A DNA stretch of 64,000 bases from an uncultured Eubacteriales bacterium (GTDB taxonomy: Bacteria > Bacillota > Clostridia > Oscillospirales > CAG-272): the NCBI GenBank assembly GCA_934433485.1, contig CAKRZR010000005.1, positions 1 through 64,000 on the forward strand, in the 5' to 3' direction. Below, one piece after another: positions 7,802-16,340 of this stretch; the first letter of the stretch is position 1, and each line of letters begins with the position of its first letter. The notes below the pieces were generated by a model. The model ran no database searches and was not told the DNA's origin. It saw nothing but the letters and a program-made list of their open reading frames with translations. The translations under genes were made by a program, and so were the position numbers.

Positions 7802-9079
7802 ATGGCAACAGAAAAAGTCCATGTACACTGCGACGTATTCATCGCAGGCGGAGGTCCTGCCGGAATCGCCGCCGCGCTTTCCGCAGCACGTGCCGGCGCG
7901 AATACGATTCTTTGTGAACGATATGGTATTTTAGGAGGGGGATTGGTCGCGTCGTTTGTCCGTCCGCTGCTCGGAAGTGTGAAAAACACAAACATTGGCA
8001 ATGAAATCGAAAAACGTCTGGAACAGTACAGCGATATCGCCTCTCCTTTTGAAAGAACGAAAATCGTACTGACAGAAATGCTGCAGGAAGCAGGCGTGCG
8101 CGTTTTTTTACAGACCCAGATCACGAACGCCGTGACAAAAGCCGGAAGAATTGTCTTTGCGGAAGCTGTTTCACAGGCAAAGACATATCGGTTTTCCGCA
8201 AAAACATACATAGATGCCAGCGGAGACGGCAATCTCGCATCCCTTGCCGGTTGTGAAATTGAAATCGGACGCGACGGAGACCGTCTGGTGCAGCCTGCCT
8301 CCATCATGTTTACCATTGACGGCATTGAACCGGATGACGGTCTCTGCTGCTGTCACGAAGATGACTACCGACAGCTGTCAAACGGTACAGAATACCTCTC
8401 CCTTTGTCATGAAGCCTGCCGTACCGGAGAATTGCCGCCCTCCGTCAATATCGTCCGTTTGTACGACATTGGCTGTTCTGGAGAAAGAATGGTCAACGCG
8501 ACACAATACAACCATTTGGATCCGCTCGACCCGGAGGAAATTTTCCGCGCGGAAAACAACCTGCGCCAGCAGATCCTTATGATCGTTCGTTTCCTGCGGA
8601 AACATATCCCCGGTTTTTCCAATGTTCGTGTCACAGGCAGCGCTTCCACGCTCGGTGTTCGGGAATCCAGACGCGTGCTCGGCGACTACGTGCTAACCGG
8701 TGAGGATCTCATTGCCGGACGAAAGTTCCCCGACGCGATCGTACACGACGCCAATTTCTGTATAGACATACACAATCCCGACGGCGCCGGTCAAGCAGAA
8801 ACGGATGGCAGACCGCACCTCGCCCAGAATTATGACATTCCATACCGCAGTCTCACACCGCGCGGTCTCAGCAATCTTCTGACCTGTGGCAGATGCATCT
8901 CCGGTTCCCATCGTGCGCATGCCTCTTATCGCGTCATGCGGATCTGTATGGCCACTGGCAATGCGGCTGGTCTTGCGGCCTATGCGGCATGCGAAACAGG
9001 GGATGTCCGGAAAATCGACATTGCGGCATTGCAGCAAAAGCTCCATATCGCACCATATACCACCCATAGCATAGATTGA
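7802..9079 (+). CDS. FAD-dependent oxidoreductase
   Basis: This 425-residue flavoprotein has an N-terminal Rossmann dinucleotide-binding motif (IAGGGPAGIAAALSAARAG, residues 14-32) followed by the acidic residue in CER. TYIDASGDGNLASLAG (about 137-152) is characteristic of the FAD_oxidored family found beside sugar genes in Bacteroidetes and Clostridia. The C-terminal TCGRCISGSHRAHASYRVM closes the FAD site. The start at 7802 is chosen for GGAAGGA upstream; an in-frame start at 7730 lacks one. No export signal is present. The binding-protein gene follows after 18 bases. The likely role is oxidation of a sugar or sugar acid. The substrate is unknown. Confidence 0.85.
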   Translation: MATEKVHVHCDVFIAGGGPAGIAAALSAARAGANTILCERYGILGGGLVASFVRPLLGSVKNTNIGNEIEKRLEQYSDIASPFERTKIVLTEMLQEAGVRVFLQTQITNAVTKAGRIVFAEAVSQAKTYRFSAKTYIDASGDGNLASLAGCEIEIGRDGDRLVQPASIMFTIDGIEPDDGLCCCHEDDYRQLSNGTEYLSLCHEACRTGELPPSVNIVRLYDIGCSGERMVNATQYNHLDPLDPEEIFRAENNLRQQILMIVRFLRKHIPGFSNVRVTGSASTLGVRESRRVLGDYVLTGEDLIAGRKFPDAIVHDANFCIDIHNPDGAGQAETDGRPHLAQNYDIPYRSLTPRGLSNLLTCGRCISGSHRAHASYRVMRICMATGNAAGLAAYAACETGDVRKIDIAALQQKLHIAPYTTHSID

Positions 9080-9097
9080 ATCAGAGAGGTCAACATC

Positions 9098-10561
9098 ATG
9101 CGAAATTTCGACAGAATTAAGCTCTTGCTTCTCGCACTTCTGCTGCTATCCTCCTGCTCCGGAAAGGACACAGAAGACACTGCAACCGAAACATCCGCAG
9201 AATCCATCGTGGCAGAAGCCGTAACGCGAACCGATTCCGAAACAGACAATATGGTCACAGACGATCTTCCGCAGGTCGATTATGAGGGATACAGCTTCCG
9301 CATACTCGGGGCGGAAAACGATATTCCCATGCTCCTTGTAGAGGAAACGAATGGTTCTCCTGTCAATGATGCAGTTTTTCAAGCAAATGCCGCCGTAGAA
9401 GATCGCCTGAACATTGTGCTGACAGAAGTGAAGCTATCCAGTTGGAATGATGCCCCTGCCATCCGTAAATCCATAGACGCGAGAACAGATGATCTGGATC
9501 TCGGTGTGTGTCACGATATCACCGCGGGCAATCTTTCCCTCGATGGATTGTTCTGCAACCTGCGTGAAATACCGCATCTGGATTTCACCAAACCCTGGTG
9601 GCCATCCTTCACGGTAGATTCTCTGACCGTAAACGGAAAAATGTATCTCTATTCCAATTACTCAGGATACAATGGTCTGCGTGGCACCAAAAATATGTAT
9701 GTCAATCTCGAAAAGTTGCAAGACCTGTCCCTCGACTCTCCCTATGACATGGTACGCAATCAAGAATGGACATTGGATCGTGTGATCGAGATGACCAAAG
9801 GCATTTACACCGATTTGAACGGCGATGGGGAACGTACACGCGACGATTTCTATGGCTTTGCGTTTACCGGTTTATTCTATGGATGGTTGGAAAATTTTGG
9901 CGTAGAAGCGTATACTCATGCGGAAGACGGTAAAACCGTCGAGCTTACATTAAACAACGACCGTACGGTGCAAATCGTGGATACGGTAAAGGGTTGGCTT
10001 TACAATGGCAATGAAGGCGTATATTATAAGTCCAAGCACAAGAGTCTCCACGACACGGACAGCTATCCGGTTATGTTCGCGGATGGCAATTGTCTCTTTA
10101 CCTATGGTTCGCTGTATGTTTTACTGGATGAGCTTGTCAACGCCGATGTCGTTTATGGGATCCTGCCGATGCCATTGCTTGACGAGACACAGGAAAGCTA
10201 CCTTGGCGTGTGCTATGATTCCCCCATGTGGATTCCAACAACAGTCTCTGATATGGATCGTACCGGTGTGGTGGTAGAAGCAATGAGCATCGAGGGGTAC
10301 CGTACCATACTGCCTGCGTATAAAGATGTGGCGCTGAAGAACCGCTACACAGTCGATAAGGATTCCGCGGAAATGCTTGACATCATCTTTGCCAACCGTC
10401 TGCTCAGCTTTTCCTATATCTATGGCGGCGATCAAGGCTTCCAACAGATTCTGAATACTCTCATTCCCTCCGATTCGCTCCAGTTCGCCTCTTATTATAC
10501 GGCAAATGAACCGAAAGAACTGAAGCGAATTGCTGAAATCAACGCCGCATTCTCCGATTAA
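9098..10561 (+). CDS. Extracellular solute-binding lipoprotein (sugar ABC type)
   Basis: This 487-residue lipoprotein has a signal peptide and lipobox LSSC with Cys20 as the predicted lipidation site. A Thr/Glu/Asp-rich linker (about 21-55) precedes the binding domain, which starts VDYEGYSFRILG. A calcium-loop-like segment, DLNGDGERTRDDFYG, lies near residue 240. A paralogue with the same layout and loop position is encoded at 61871-63382. No ABC permease or ATPase is nearby, so it must use a permease encoded elsewhere or act as a sensor. AGAGAGGT precedes the start, and the gene probably shares the FAD-oxidoreductase promoter. Confidence 0.8.
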   Translation: MRNFDRIKLLLLALLLLSSCSGKDTEDTATETSAESIVAEAVTRTDSETDNMVTDDLPQVDYEGYSFRILGAENDIPMLLVEETNGSPVNDAVFQANAAVEDRLNIVLTEVKLSSWNDAPAIRKSIDARTDDLDLGVCHDITAGNLSLDGLFCNLREIPHLDFTKPWWPSFTVDSLTVNGKMYLYSNYSGYNGLRGTKNMYVNLEKLQDLSLDSPYDMVRNQEWTLDRVIEMTKGIYTDLNGDGERTRDDFYGFAFTGLFYGWLENFGVEAYTHAEDGKTVELTLNNDRTVQIVDTVKGWLYNGNEGVYYKSKHKSLHDTDSYPVMFADGNCLFTYGSLYVLLDELVNADVVYGILPMPLLDETQESYLGVCYDSPMWIPTTVSDMDRTGVVVEAMSIEGYRTILPAYKDVALKNRYTVDKDSAEMLDIIFANRLLSFSYIYGGDQGFQQILNTLIPSDSLQFASYYTANEPKELKRIAEINAAFSD

Positions 10562-10635
10562 AGAAATTTTTTGTATATTGGGGCAGTCATCTCCGTATAT
10601 CCCCCAAAACGACCGCTTTCAAATCGTTTCCACAT

Positions 10636-10662
10636 AAAAAGACCCCATTCAGGGGTCTTTTT
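10636..10662. terminator. Bidirectional terminator
   Basis: AAAAAGACCCC pairs with GGGGTCTTTTT (11 bp, 5-base loop) between convergent genes. Confidence 0.85.
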
Positions 10663-10689
10663 ATGCGAGTTCTATCTATAGGCGTATTC

Positions 10690-12354
10690 TCAGAGCTTAG
10701 CGAGAATCATGTCGTCCAGGCGGTCGCGGACGCTCTGCATGACGGCGGCGTCGTTGACGCAATGATTGAAGTCAATGCTGCCGACGAGCTTCTCGATCTC
10801 CGCCACAACGGTTTCCTTACCGTACAGAGATTCTGCCAGCTTCATGACACGAATGTCGTCGATGGCTGCCTTGAAAGCGCGCAGACGGATGGAGTCCAAC
10901 GGATTGCCGTCCTGACCCGGATATACGACGTGCGCGTCGCCGGTGATGCCCCAGTAGCCTGCCGCGGGATTGAGGAACGGATTGACATGGTCGTAGGAGC
11001 CGCAGTTGTTGTAGAAGTTATAGCCCCAATGCAGGAAGCCCTCGATGCCGTATTTGTACATCTGCATACCGATCGAACGGGTACGGCTGAGAGACATGGC
11101 GACAAAACGGTTGGACGCGCCGATCCACGGTCCGCAGCAGTAGTACACCCAGCGTTCCTTGATATCTTCCTTCATGAAGTCCTCAATCACACCGGAGGAT
11201 GGCACAGGAATCGGCAGCAGTCCCTCACGGTAAAATTCCACATGCGACAGAGCATCCAGAATTTTCCAGCCGGAGAGATACATATCTACGGTTTCGCGGT
11301 TCTTCTTATACTGCGCGAGGTGATCGCCGTTCGGCTCATCGGAAATGTGGAAGTATGTATACTCCTTCAATCCCTTGCCATCCATGTACGCGGTAAATTC
11401 CTTGAGGAACGCACGGATAAAGGTCACATATTCCGCGCCGGACGCGTCGGTGTCCCAACCGAACAGCCGCTTATATTCGCCGTCCACGGTTACCATGACC
11501 TTCGGTGCATGCGCCGCGCCCCACTGAGAGAACAGATGCGAAATCTCGTAATATTTTACGCCGACACGCTGGCAGATCTCAATCCATCTGTCACAGAGCG
11601 AGAAATCGAAGGAATACACACCGTTGTCGCGCGAGATCTGTACCAGCTGTGTGGTCGTCCGTTCGCCACCGACATGGGTATCCAGCGCAACGGTAAAGAC
11701 GGGCATGAGGATCATGTTGATGCCGTTCTTCACCGCGGTGCGCATGAAGTTTTCGCAGATCTCAAAGTGTCTGTCCGACCATGCGGGAACATTATAATAA
11801 TCCGCGAGGCAGTCGGCATAGAACCAGTTGGTGATGCGGGTGTCCTGCGCGGGCAGCAACGCGTCCATGACAGTGATCTCGATAAAGGCGCGCTGCAGCA
11901 CGGTATTTCCGTTCACAACGGCGATTTCCGTCGGGTACACGCCGGGCGCAAGGTCCTCCCCTTCAAAATCGATGTACGTGGTGTGCAGCTGCTGATTGAC
12001 CAGCGGCATGCAGTTTCCGTGCATCGGATTGGCAAGTACATCGGGATACAGACCCGGTTCGGTGCGCAGGAATGTCGGATCCAGCTCACGGGTACGCTTC
12101 GGGGTCGTAAAGGACGGCGCGTAGTTGACGATATTTTCAACCGTATACATGGTGGCGTATTTGGCAAGCGTACCGTACACCTTTACCTCGACAAGGCGGC
12201 AGCAGTTGTCCGCTTCATCGGGATCGTACAGGGCAAACTGCACCGTCGCACGTTCGTTTTTGTACATCCGGATTCTCTCGAGCGCCGGAAAATCAGCGGG
12301 CGTCTGGTCTAAAAAGCATTTCTCCATTGCGGAGATGATCTTTGTTTCAAGCAT
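10690..12354 (-). CDS. DUF4091 domain protein (putative glycoside hydrolase)
   Basis: This 554-residue protein belongs to the DUF4091 group. It has a roughly 150-residue N-terminal beta domain, then a TIM-barrel-like region (ITNWFYADCLADYY, KYYEISHLFSQWGA, TYFHISDEPNGDH) and a C-terminal segment with GFLHWGYNFYNN. The acidic residues in HISDEP sit where retaining glycosidases of this clan carry the catalytic acid, but activity is not established for the family. The start at 12354 has AAGGAGAG 8 bases upstream. No signal peptide is present. It lies between convergent genes with its own promoter. A role in cytoplasmic breakdown of oligosaccharides is inferred. Confidence 0.78.
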   Translation of the reverse strand: MLETKIISAMEKCFLDQTPADFPALERIRMYKNERATVQFALYDPDEADNCCRLVEVKVYGTLAKYATMYTVENIVNYAPSFTTPKRTRELDPTFLRTEPGLYPDVLANPMHGNCMPLVNQQLHTTYIDFEGEDLAPGVYPTEIAVVNGNTVLQRAFIEITVMDALLPAQDTRITNWFYADCLADYYNVPAWSDRHFEICENFMRTAVKNGINMILMPVFTVALDTHVGGERTTTQLVQISRDNGVYSFDFSLCDRWIEICQRVGVKYYEISHLFSQWGAAHAPKVMVTVDGEYKRLFGWDTDASGAEYVTFIRAFLKEFTAYMDGKGLKEYTYFHISDEPNGDHLAQYKKNRETVDMYLSGWKILDALSHVEFYREGLLPIPVPSSGVIEDFMKEDIKERWVYYCCGPWIGASNRFVAMSLSRTRSIGMQMYKYGIEGFLHWGYNFYNNCGSYDHVNPFLNPAAGYWGITGDAHVVYPGQDGNPLDSIRLRAFKAAIDDIRVMKLAESLYGKETVVAEIEKLVGSIDFNHCVNDAAVMQSVRDRLDDMILAKL

Positions 12355-12384
12355 GGAAAGCTCTCCTTTTTGTGATATGACAGT

Positions 12385-12413
12385 AGTATAGTAGATTGCG
12401 CGGAAATTTGCAA
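12385..12413 (-). promoter_or_regulatory. Sigma-A promoter of the DUF4091 gene
   Basis: TTGCAA (12413-12408), 17 bases, TATACT (12390-12385). Confidence 0.6.
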
Positions 12414-12435
12414 TAGTTTTTTGGAAATTTTCCAT

Positions 12436-13167
12436 TTACAAATCCGCAAAAAAAGAGAGTCCGTCGTGACTCTCCTCTTTTGCGGATTCCGTTGTGTTGG
12501 CGACGGATTTCGTCAGCTCCTTAAAATACCGCGTGCCGTCCTCGCGTTTGACGATCAGCACCGTGTATGGTACAGAGGCAACCTCCTGCCATTGCACTGT
12601 GAATCGGACACGGTAGGTGTGCTCCGTCTCCGCGATCTCCGCGATATGCACCGTGCGCTCCACAGGGACGTACGCGGCGGCAGCGATATACGCGTCCACC
12701 TTTTGCAGATAGCGGAACCGATTTGTATCCTTATGGGTGATCTTTACGCTGCCGCCGAAATACTGGTACATCGTCGCCTCAAACTCGCTTGCCGGGATCA
12801 GCTGCGTAATCTGATACGCCGGATACGCCCGCTCAGCCTGTTCGATCAGCGTCCGGTTGCCGGAATACCGCGCGTACTCCGTCGTCAGCATATAGGAAAG
12901 AATCGCGTCCCGGTACTTCTCAATCGCGCGCATCATCCCGGTAAACTCCGGCAGATCTGTCTCCCCCGCCAAAATATCGATCATGGCGGCAAGTGATATG
13001 CCGGTTTCGCTCTCCGGCGCGGGATTGTCGATCACCGGCTCGCTATGGTAGTCATAGGTGTCAAAACCGAGCTTGTCCAAAAGGCGGTTCGTGCAGCCAC
13101 AGGCGGCAAGCACATTTGCGAGCAACAAAAAGCAAAGCCACAGGAAGCTTTTCCGATACTTCTGCAT
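12436..13167 (-). CDS. Hypothetical lipoprotein
   Basis: This 243-residue protein has a basic N terminus, a hydrophobic core and lipobox LAAC with Cys23 as the predicted lipidation site. The mature part is alpha/beta with no motif I recognise; the region around YQITQLIPASEFEATMYQYFG and the closing strands VPYTVLIVKREDGTRYFKEL suggest a small secreted fold of the NTF2 or DUF4829 kind, but this is only an impression. The start at 13167 is preferred because GGGGGAAGAG lies directly upstream; the longer frame to 13206 lacks a site. It is 131 bases behind folC on the same strand and could be the last gene of that unit. Confidence 0.65.
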   Translation of the reverse strand: MQKYRKSFLWLCFLLLANVLAACGCTNRLLDKLGFDTYDYHSEPVIDNPAPESETGISLAAMIDILAGETDLPEFTGMMRAIEKYRDAILSYMLTTEYARYSGNRTLIEQAERAYPAYQITQLIPASEFEATMYQYFGGSVKITHKDTNRFRYLQKVDAYIAAAAYVPVERTVHIAEIAETEHTYRVRFTVQWQEVASVPYTVLIVKREDGTRYFKELTKSVANTTESAKEESHDGLSFFADL

Positions 13168-13298
13168 TCTCTTCCCCCATACCATACTGCGATTCTTTGT
13201 CCACACGGCAACCTGCCGCGAAAGTACGCTTGCTTTTGGATATACACGATCTTAGGATGGGCAAACGCAACCTGAGATCCGCGGAGCCAATATTTGTC

Positions 13299-14600
13299 TT
13301 AGAGCTCGTTTCGGTACGCCGAGAGGGATTCTTTCACAGCGCCATAGAGGTACAGGGAGCCTAAGATGAATAAGGGCACATGGTCCTGCTTCGCACCGTC
13401 CACTGCCATCGTCACGCCCTCGTCCACGGATTTTGCCGGTACGGCAGACACGCCATGTTCGCGAAAAATCGCGGCGGTATCGGCGGCGTCCAGCGCGCGC
13501 GGACTGGGCGGCGTGATCGTCACCACCGATTTCGCATAAGGCGCGAGTGCGGCGATCATCGTGCGGTAATCCTTGTCGGCAAGCACACCCATCAACAGGT
13601 GTATCTTTCCGTCCGGCGTCAGAGGCGCCAGATACTGTCGGATATTCGCCTCTGACGCAGCAATTCCCTGCGGATTGTGCGCGCCGTCGTATACGATGAT
13701 CGGATCACGGGAGAGAACCTCAAACCGCGCTTTCCATTTTGCGCTCGCCAGACCGTCCCGTACCGCGTCATCCGGGATTTTGTACCCCTTATCGCGCAGC
13801 AGCTCCACGGCGGTCAGCACATTGGCGGCGTTGCGCAGCTGATACATGCCGCACATCGACAGCCGGAGCTTACCAAACGGCGCAAACGTGAACGCAGTGC
13901 CGTCGAGGGAAGTTTCCGCCAGCGCGATCCTACTGTAGTCCGTGCGATGATACGCCTGCGCGCCGCAGATCCTGTCCGTCGTTTCACGAATGACCGCTTC
14001 CGCTTCCGGCGCGCCTTCGCCAAAGAGCACCGTTGTCCCCGGTTTGATGATCCCGGCTTTCTCCGCAGCGATTTTTGGCAGTGTGTCGCCAAGAATCGCC
14101 ATGTGGTCGTAGTCGATGCCGGTAACGACCGACAGCACAGGACAGGGAATCTCGTTTGTGGAGTCCAGCCTGCCGCCCAGTCCCGCTTCCAATACGACGA
14201 CGTCGCAGCGGTTCCGACGGAAATACTCAAACCCGACCGCGTTGATCAGCTCAAACTCCGTCGGCGGATCCGCCATGGTGTCCGCGAACCCTTTGACATA
14301 TCCGGTGATCGCGGCAAGCTCGTCATTTGTGATGTTCGCTCCGTCGATCTGCATCCGTTCATTGAAGGTTTCGATGTACGGCGAGGTAAACAGACCGGTT
14401 TTGTATCCGGCTGCGGTCAGGATCGAGGACAGCATCCGGCAGAAAGAGCCCTTGCCGTTCGTTCCGACCACGTGTATATACTGCAATTCCCGTTCGGGAT
14501 GGTTCATTTTTTCGCATAGCTCGTGTATCCGTGCAAGTCCCGGACGGCTGCCCGTCCAGCTGATCCGGTGGATATACGCCATCGCTTCTTCATATCGCAT
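13299..14600 (-). CDS. folC: Bifunctional folylpolyglutamate / dihydrofolate synthase
   Basis: This 433-residue Mur-ligase-like enzyme adds glutamate to folates in the cytoplasm. Diagnostic segments are the P-loop GTNGKGS (46-52), TSPYIETFNERMQI (about 72-86), LEAGLGGRLDSTNE (138-150) and YDGAHNPQGI near residue 310. Length is normal for the family. It lies 45 bases behind folT, so uptake and polyglutamylation (intracellular trapping) of folate are probably expressed together under the upstream THF riboswitch. Confidence 0.95.
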   Translation of the reverse strand: MRYEEAMAYIHRISWTGSRPGLARIHELCEKMNHPERELQYIHVVGTNGKGSFCRMLSSILTAAGYKTGLFTSPYIETFNERMQIDGANITNDELAAITGYVKGFADTMADPPTEFELINAVGFEYFRRNRCDVVVLEAGLGGRLDSTNEIPCPVLSVVTGIDYDHMAILGDTLPKIAAEKAGIIKPGTTVLFGEGAPEAEAVIRETTDRICGAQAYHRTDYSRIALAETSLDGTAFTFAPFGKLRLSMCGMYQLRNAANVLTAVELLRDKGYKIPDDAVRDGLASAKWKARFEVLSRDPIIVYDGAHNPQGIAASEANIRQYLAPLTPDGKIHLLMGVLADKDYRTMIAALAPYAKSVVTITPPSPRALDAADTAAIFREHGVSAVPAKSVDEGVTMAVDGAKQDHVPLFILGSLYLYGAVKESLSAYRNEL

Positions 14601-14645
14601 CGCTTCTAACCTCCACTGCCGTTCCCTGGTCTTTGACAGTCGTCT

Positions 14646-15233
14646 TTATCGATCCCCCGCCAGACGCGGACGTACCAGCGCGGCGATCCGTATAAGCACC
14701 GGCAGCAGGAGCATCGTCACCGGGATCATGATCGCCTGCTGCGGAAGTCGGTATACAAACCAGCCCCAGTAGGTCTTAGAACCATAAAGCATACTGACCC
14801 ACGCGGTATTGACGCACAGTCCGAGAATAAGGTGGTTCCACAGTGTCGGAATGAGCATCTGCCAGAAGCCGATCTTGTTCCACCGGACGGCAAAGCGCAT
14901 TTCATTCTGCCCAAGCTGCCAATGCACGTCTGTACCGTGCAGGAAGATCCCGTCGTTGAAGCCCATGAGCGCGGCAATGATCGTAAATCCCGGGTGGTAC
15001 ACGCCGATCGGAAATAGAATCGCGCCGATGAAATCCGCCAGTCCTCCGACAACGGCAGCCATTCCGGGACCGTAAACAAGCGCGGTCAGCACCACGGGAA
15101 CAAAGGAGAACCCGATGTTCCACCCGGCGGTCTTGATGGAGCAGAAGCGGTTGAGCACCACCTCTGCGGCGATCATCATGGCGGCGACACAGATTTTGCG
15201 GACACGGACATACGATTTGATTTTTGCGTTCAT
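14646..15233 (-). CDS. folT: Folate ECF transporter S component
   Basis: This 195-residue integral membrane protein has about six membrane segments and the FolT features IKTAGWNIGFSFVPVVLTALVYGP and ADFIGAILFPIGVYHPGFT. It is the substrate-binding subunit that works with a shared ECF energising module encoded elsewhere. The start is set by GGAGGATGAAAAA. The gene is preceded by a THF riboswitch and followed by folC, which supports folate as the substrate rather than another vitamin. Confidence 0.9.
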   Translation of the reverse strand: MNAKIKSYVRVRKICVAAMMIAAEVVLNRFCSIKTAGWNIGFSFVPVVLTALVYGPGMAAVVGGLADFIGAILFPIGVYHPGFTIIAALMGFNDGIFLHGTDVHWQLGQNEMRFAVRWNKIGFWQMLIPTLWNHLILGLCVNTAWVSMLYGSKTYWGWFVYRLPQQAIMIPVTMLLLPVLIRIAALVRPRLAGDR

Positions 15234-15431
15234 TTTTTCATCCTCCCAAAAATCGTTTTACGGAATGTGAAACAAGTTCCATGGAAACGCCGTTTTCAAT
15301 GGCTTTCCAACACGTCTGAACATTTTTGAGAGGGATTGGCTCTGCGAAAAAGGCAGGATCACCGACCCTTTCTCGATCGGCAAATGTCTTTTTCGTGAAA
15401 GCATCGCCATCTGCGGGATGCTTTCCTATGT

Positions 15432-15537
15432 ACAGCGGGATGCGAAATCCGGACCGCGGTATATGCGTATCGCACACCTTCGTCCGACAAACAACTCCCC
15501 GTTTTGCCGGCACTTTACGCCCGAAAATCTACTCTGT
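15432..15537 (-). ncRNA. Tetrahydrofolate (THF) riboswitch, class I
   Basis: Read on the minus strand this leader carries the conserved THF-riboswitch blocks in order: ACAGAGUAG at the 5' end, GGCGUAAAGUGCC, ACGGGGAGUUG, GGACGAA, and the 3' block CGCAUCCCGCUGU. Its terminal bases (ACAG with CUGU) close the P1 stem. It lies about 200 bases before folT and about 24 bases after a promoter -10. The segment between aptamer and gene holds further hairpins, including a 9-bp stem at about 15398-15426, which may be the expression platform. Confidence 0.9.
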
Positions 15538-15560
15538 CATGCAATTTTCCGTATGGGTAA

Positions 15561-15589
15561 ATTATAGCACAACGGGTAGACAAAAACAA
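15561..15589 (-). promoter_or_regulatory. Sigma-A promoter of the folT-folC unit
   Basis: TTGTTT (15589-15584), 17 bases, TGC-TATAAT (-10 at 15566-15561). The THF riboswitch begins about 24 bases downstream. Confidence 0.75.
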
Positions 15590-15700
15590 CCCGTTCGCCA
15601 ATAGGTTCATACAAATCTATCCTTTACACAGATTTTCGGACGATTTCGCCCCCCGGATAGAGATATGTCACAAAATCCTTGTTCGGCAATTGCATAACAG

Positions 15701-15729
15701 AAAAATCCCCGGAAAGCGCGTCTCCGGAG
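15701..15729 (-). terminator. Terminator after the zinc-ribbon protein gene
   Basis: On the minus strand CTCCGGA (15729-15723) pairs with TCCGGGG (15713-15707), one G-U pair, followed by ATTTTT. Confidence 0.55.
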
Positions 15730-15748
15730 ATCTTTGGTTTTTGCCTAT

Positions 15749-16324
15749 TTAATAGTACACATCCTGCTGCATGACGAACGTTTCCCCGTTTTCCAGTTCC
15801 CAGGTATAATGCCGGGTATCCTGCAGTCTGCGCGCGGAAGACGTAACCATTCCACATAGACAGATGACGGCAAAAACGGTGAAAAACACACCGACAGCCC
15901 TGACGACAGCTATGTACGCAAACGACGGCTTCAAATTACCGCCATCCGCGTACCACCAACGCCTGCTCAAAGAACCAAGCAGCCAGCAAAAACGCGGTAA
16001 GAGAAGAAGAACCACGCCCCCTATCGCGCACCCAAACGTCAGCACCACCCATTCTCCCTCAATATACCGGCGATTCGGGGTAAAAGCAAGGAACAAAATC
16101 GTGCCGACAATGCAGGCGAGACAGACGAAGCCAAGGATCCTTGCCCATTTTGGAACATAGAAATCCTCCGTTCTCTCCGCCATGCCGTCGAGCCTGTCAT
16201 CCAATGCCTCCTCGTGCGCTTTTTCTTCCTCGTCCGTCATCGGTTTCGGAAGCACCGCGCCACAATCGATACAGGTGGAGCGAGAATCGTCCTGTACCGT
16301 GCCGCATTTTCTGCATTTCTTCAT
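15749..16324 (-). CDS. Zinc-ribbon membrane protein, unknown function
   Basis: This 191-residue protein opens with a zinc ribbon (CRKCG at residues 4-8 and CIDCG at 18-22), then an acidic linker and three predicted membrane segments (about 62-82, 90-112 and 138-160). A short, probably extracellular C-terminal domain follows. Zinc ribbons of this kind are common at the cytoplasmic N terminus of Clostridial membrane proteins; the function is not known. It starts 16 bases behind hprK and probably shares its transcript. Confidence 0.75.
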   Translation of the reverse strand: MKKCRKCGTVQDDSRSTCIDCGAVLPKPMTDEEEKAHEEALDDRLDGMAERTEDFYVPKWARILGFVCLACIVGTILFLAFTPNRRYIEGEWVVLTFGCAIGGVVLLLLPRFCWLLGSLSRRWWYADGGNLKPSFAYIAVVRAVGVFFTVFAVICLCGMVTSSARRLQDTRHYTWELENGETFVMQQDVYY

Positions 16325-16340
16325 GTGCGCTCCGTATTTC

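Noticed and set aside
10663..12312. 549-residue open frame on the plus strand
   Set aside because: It is antisense to the DUF4091 gene, has no ribosome binding site and shows no recognisable domain; GC-rich codon usage keeps the opposite frame open.
15238..15513. 91-residue open frame upstream of folT
   Set aside because: It overlaps the THF aptamer and its platform on the same strand; it lacks a ribosome binding site and the RNA structure explains the sequence.
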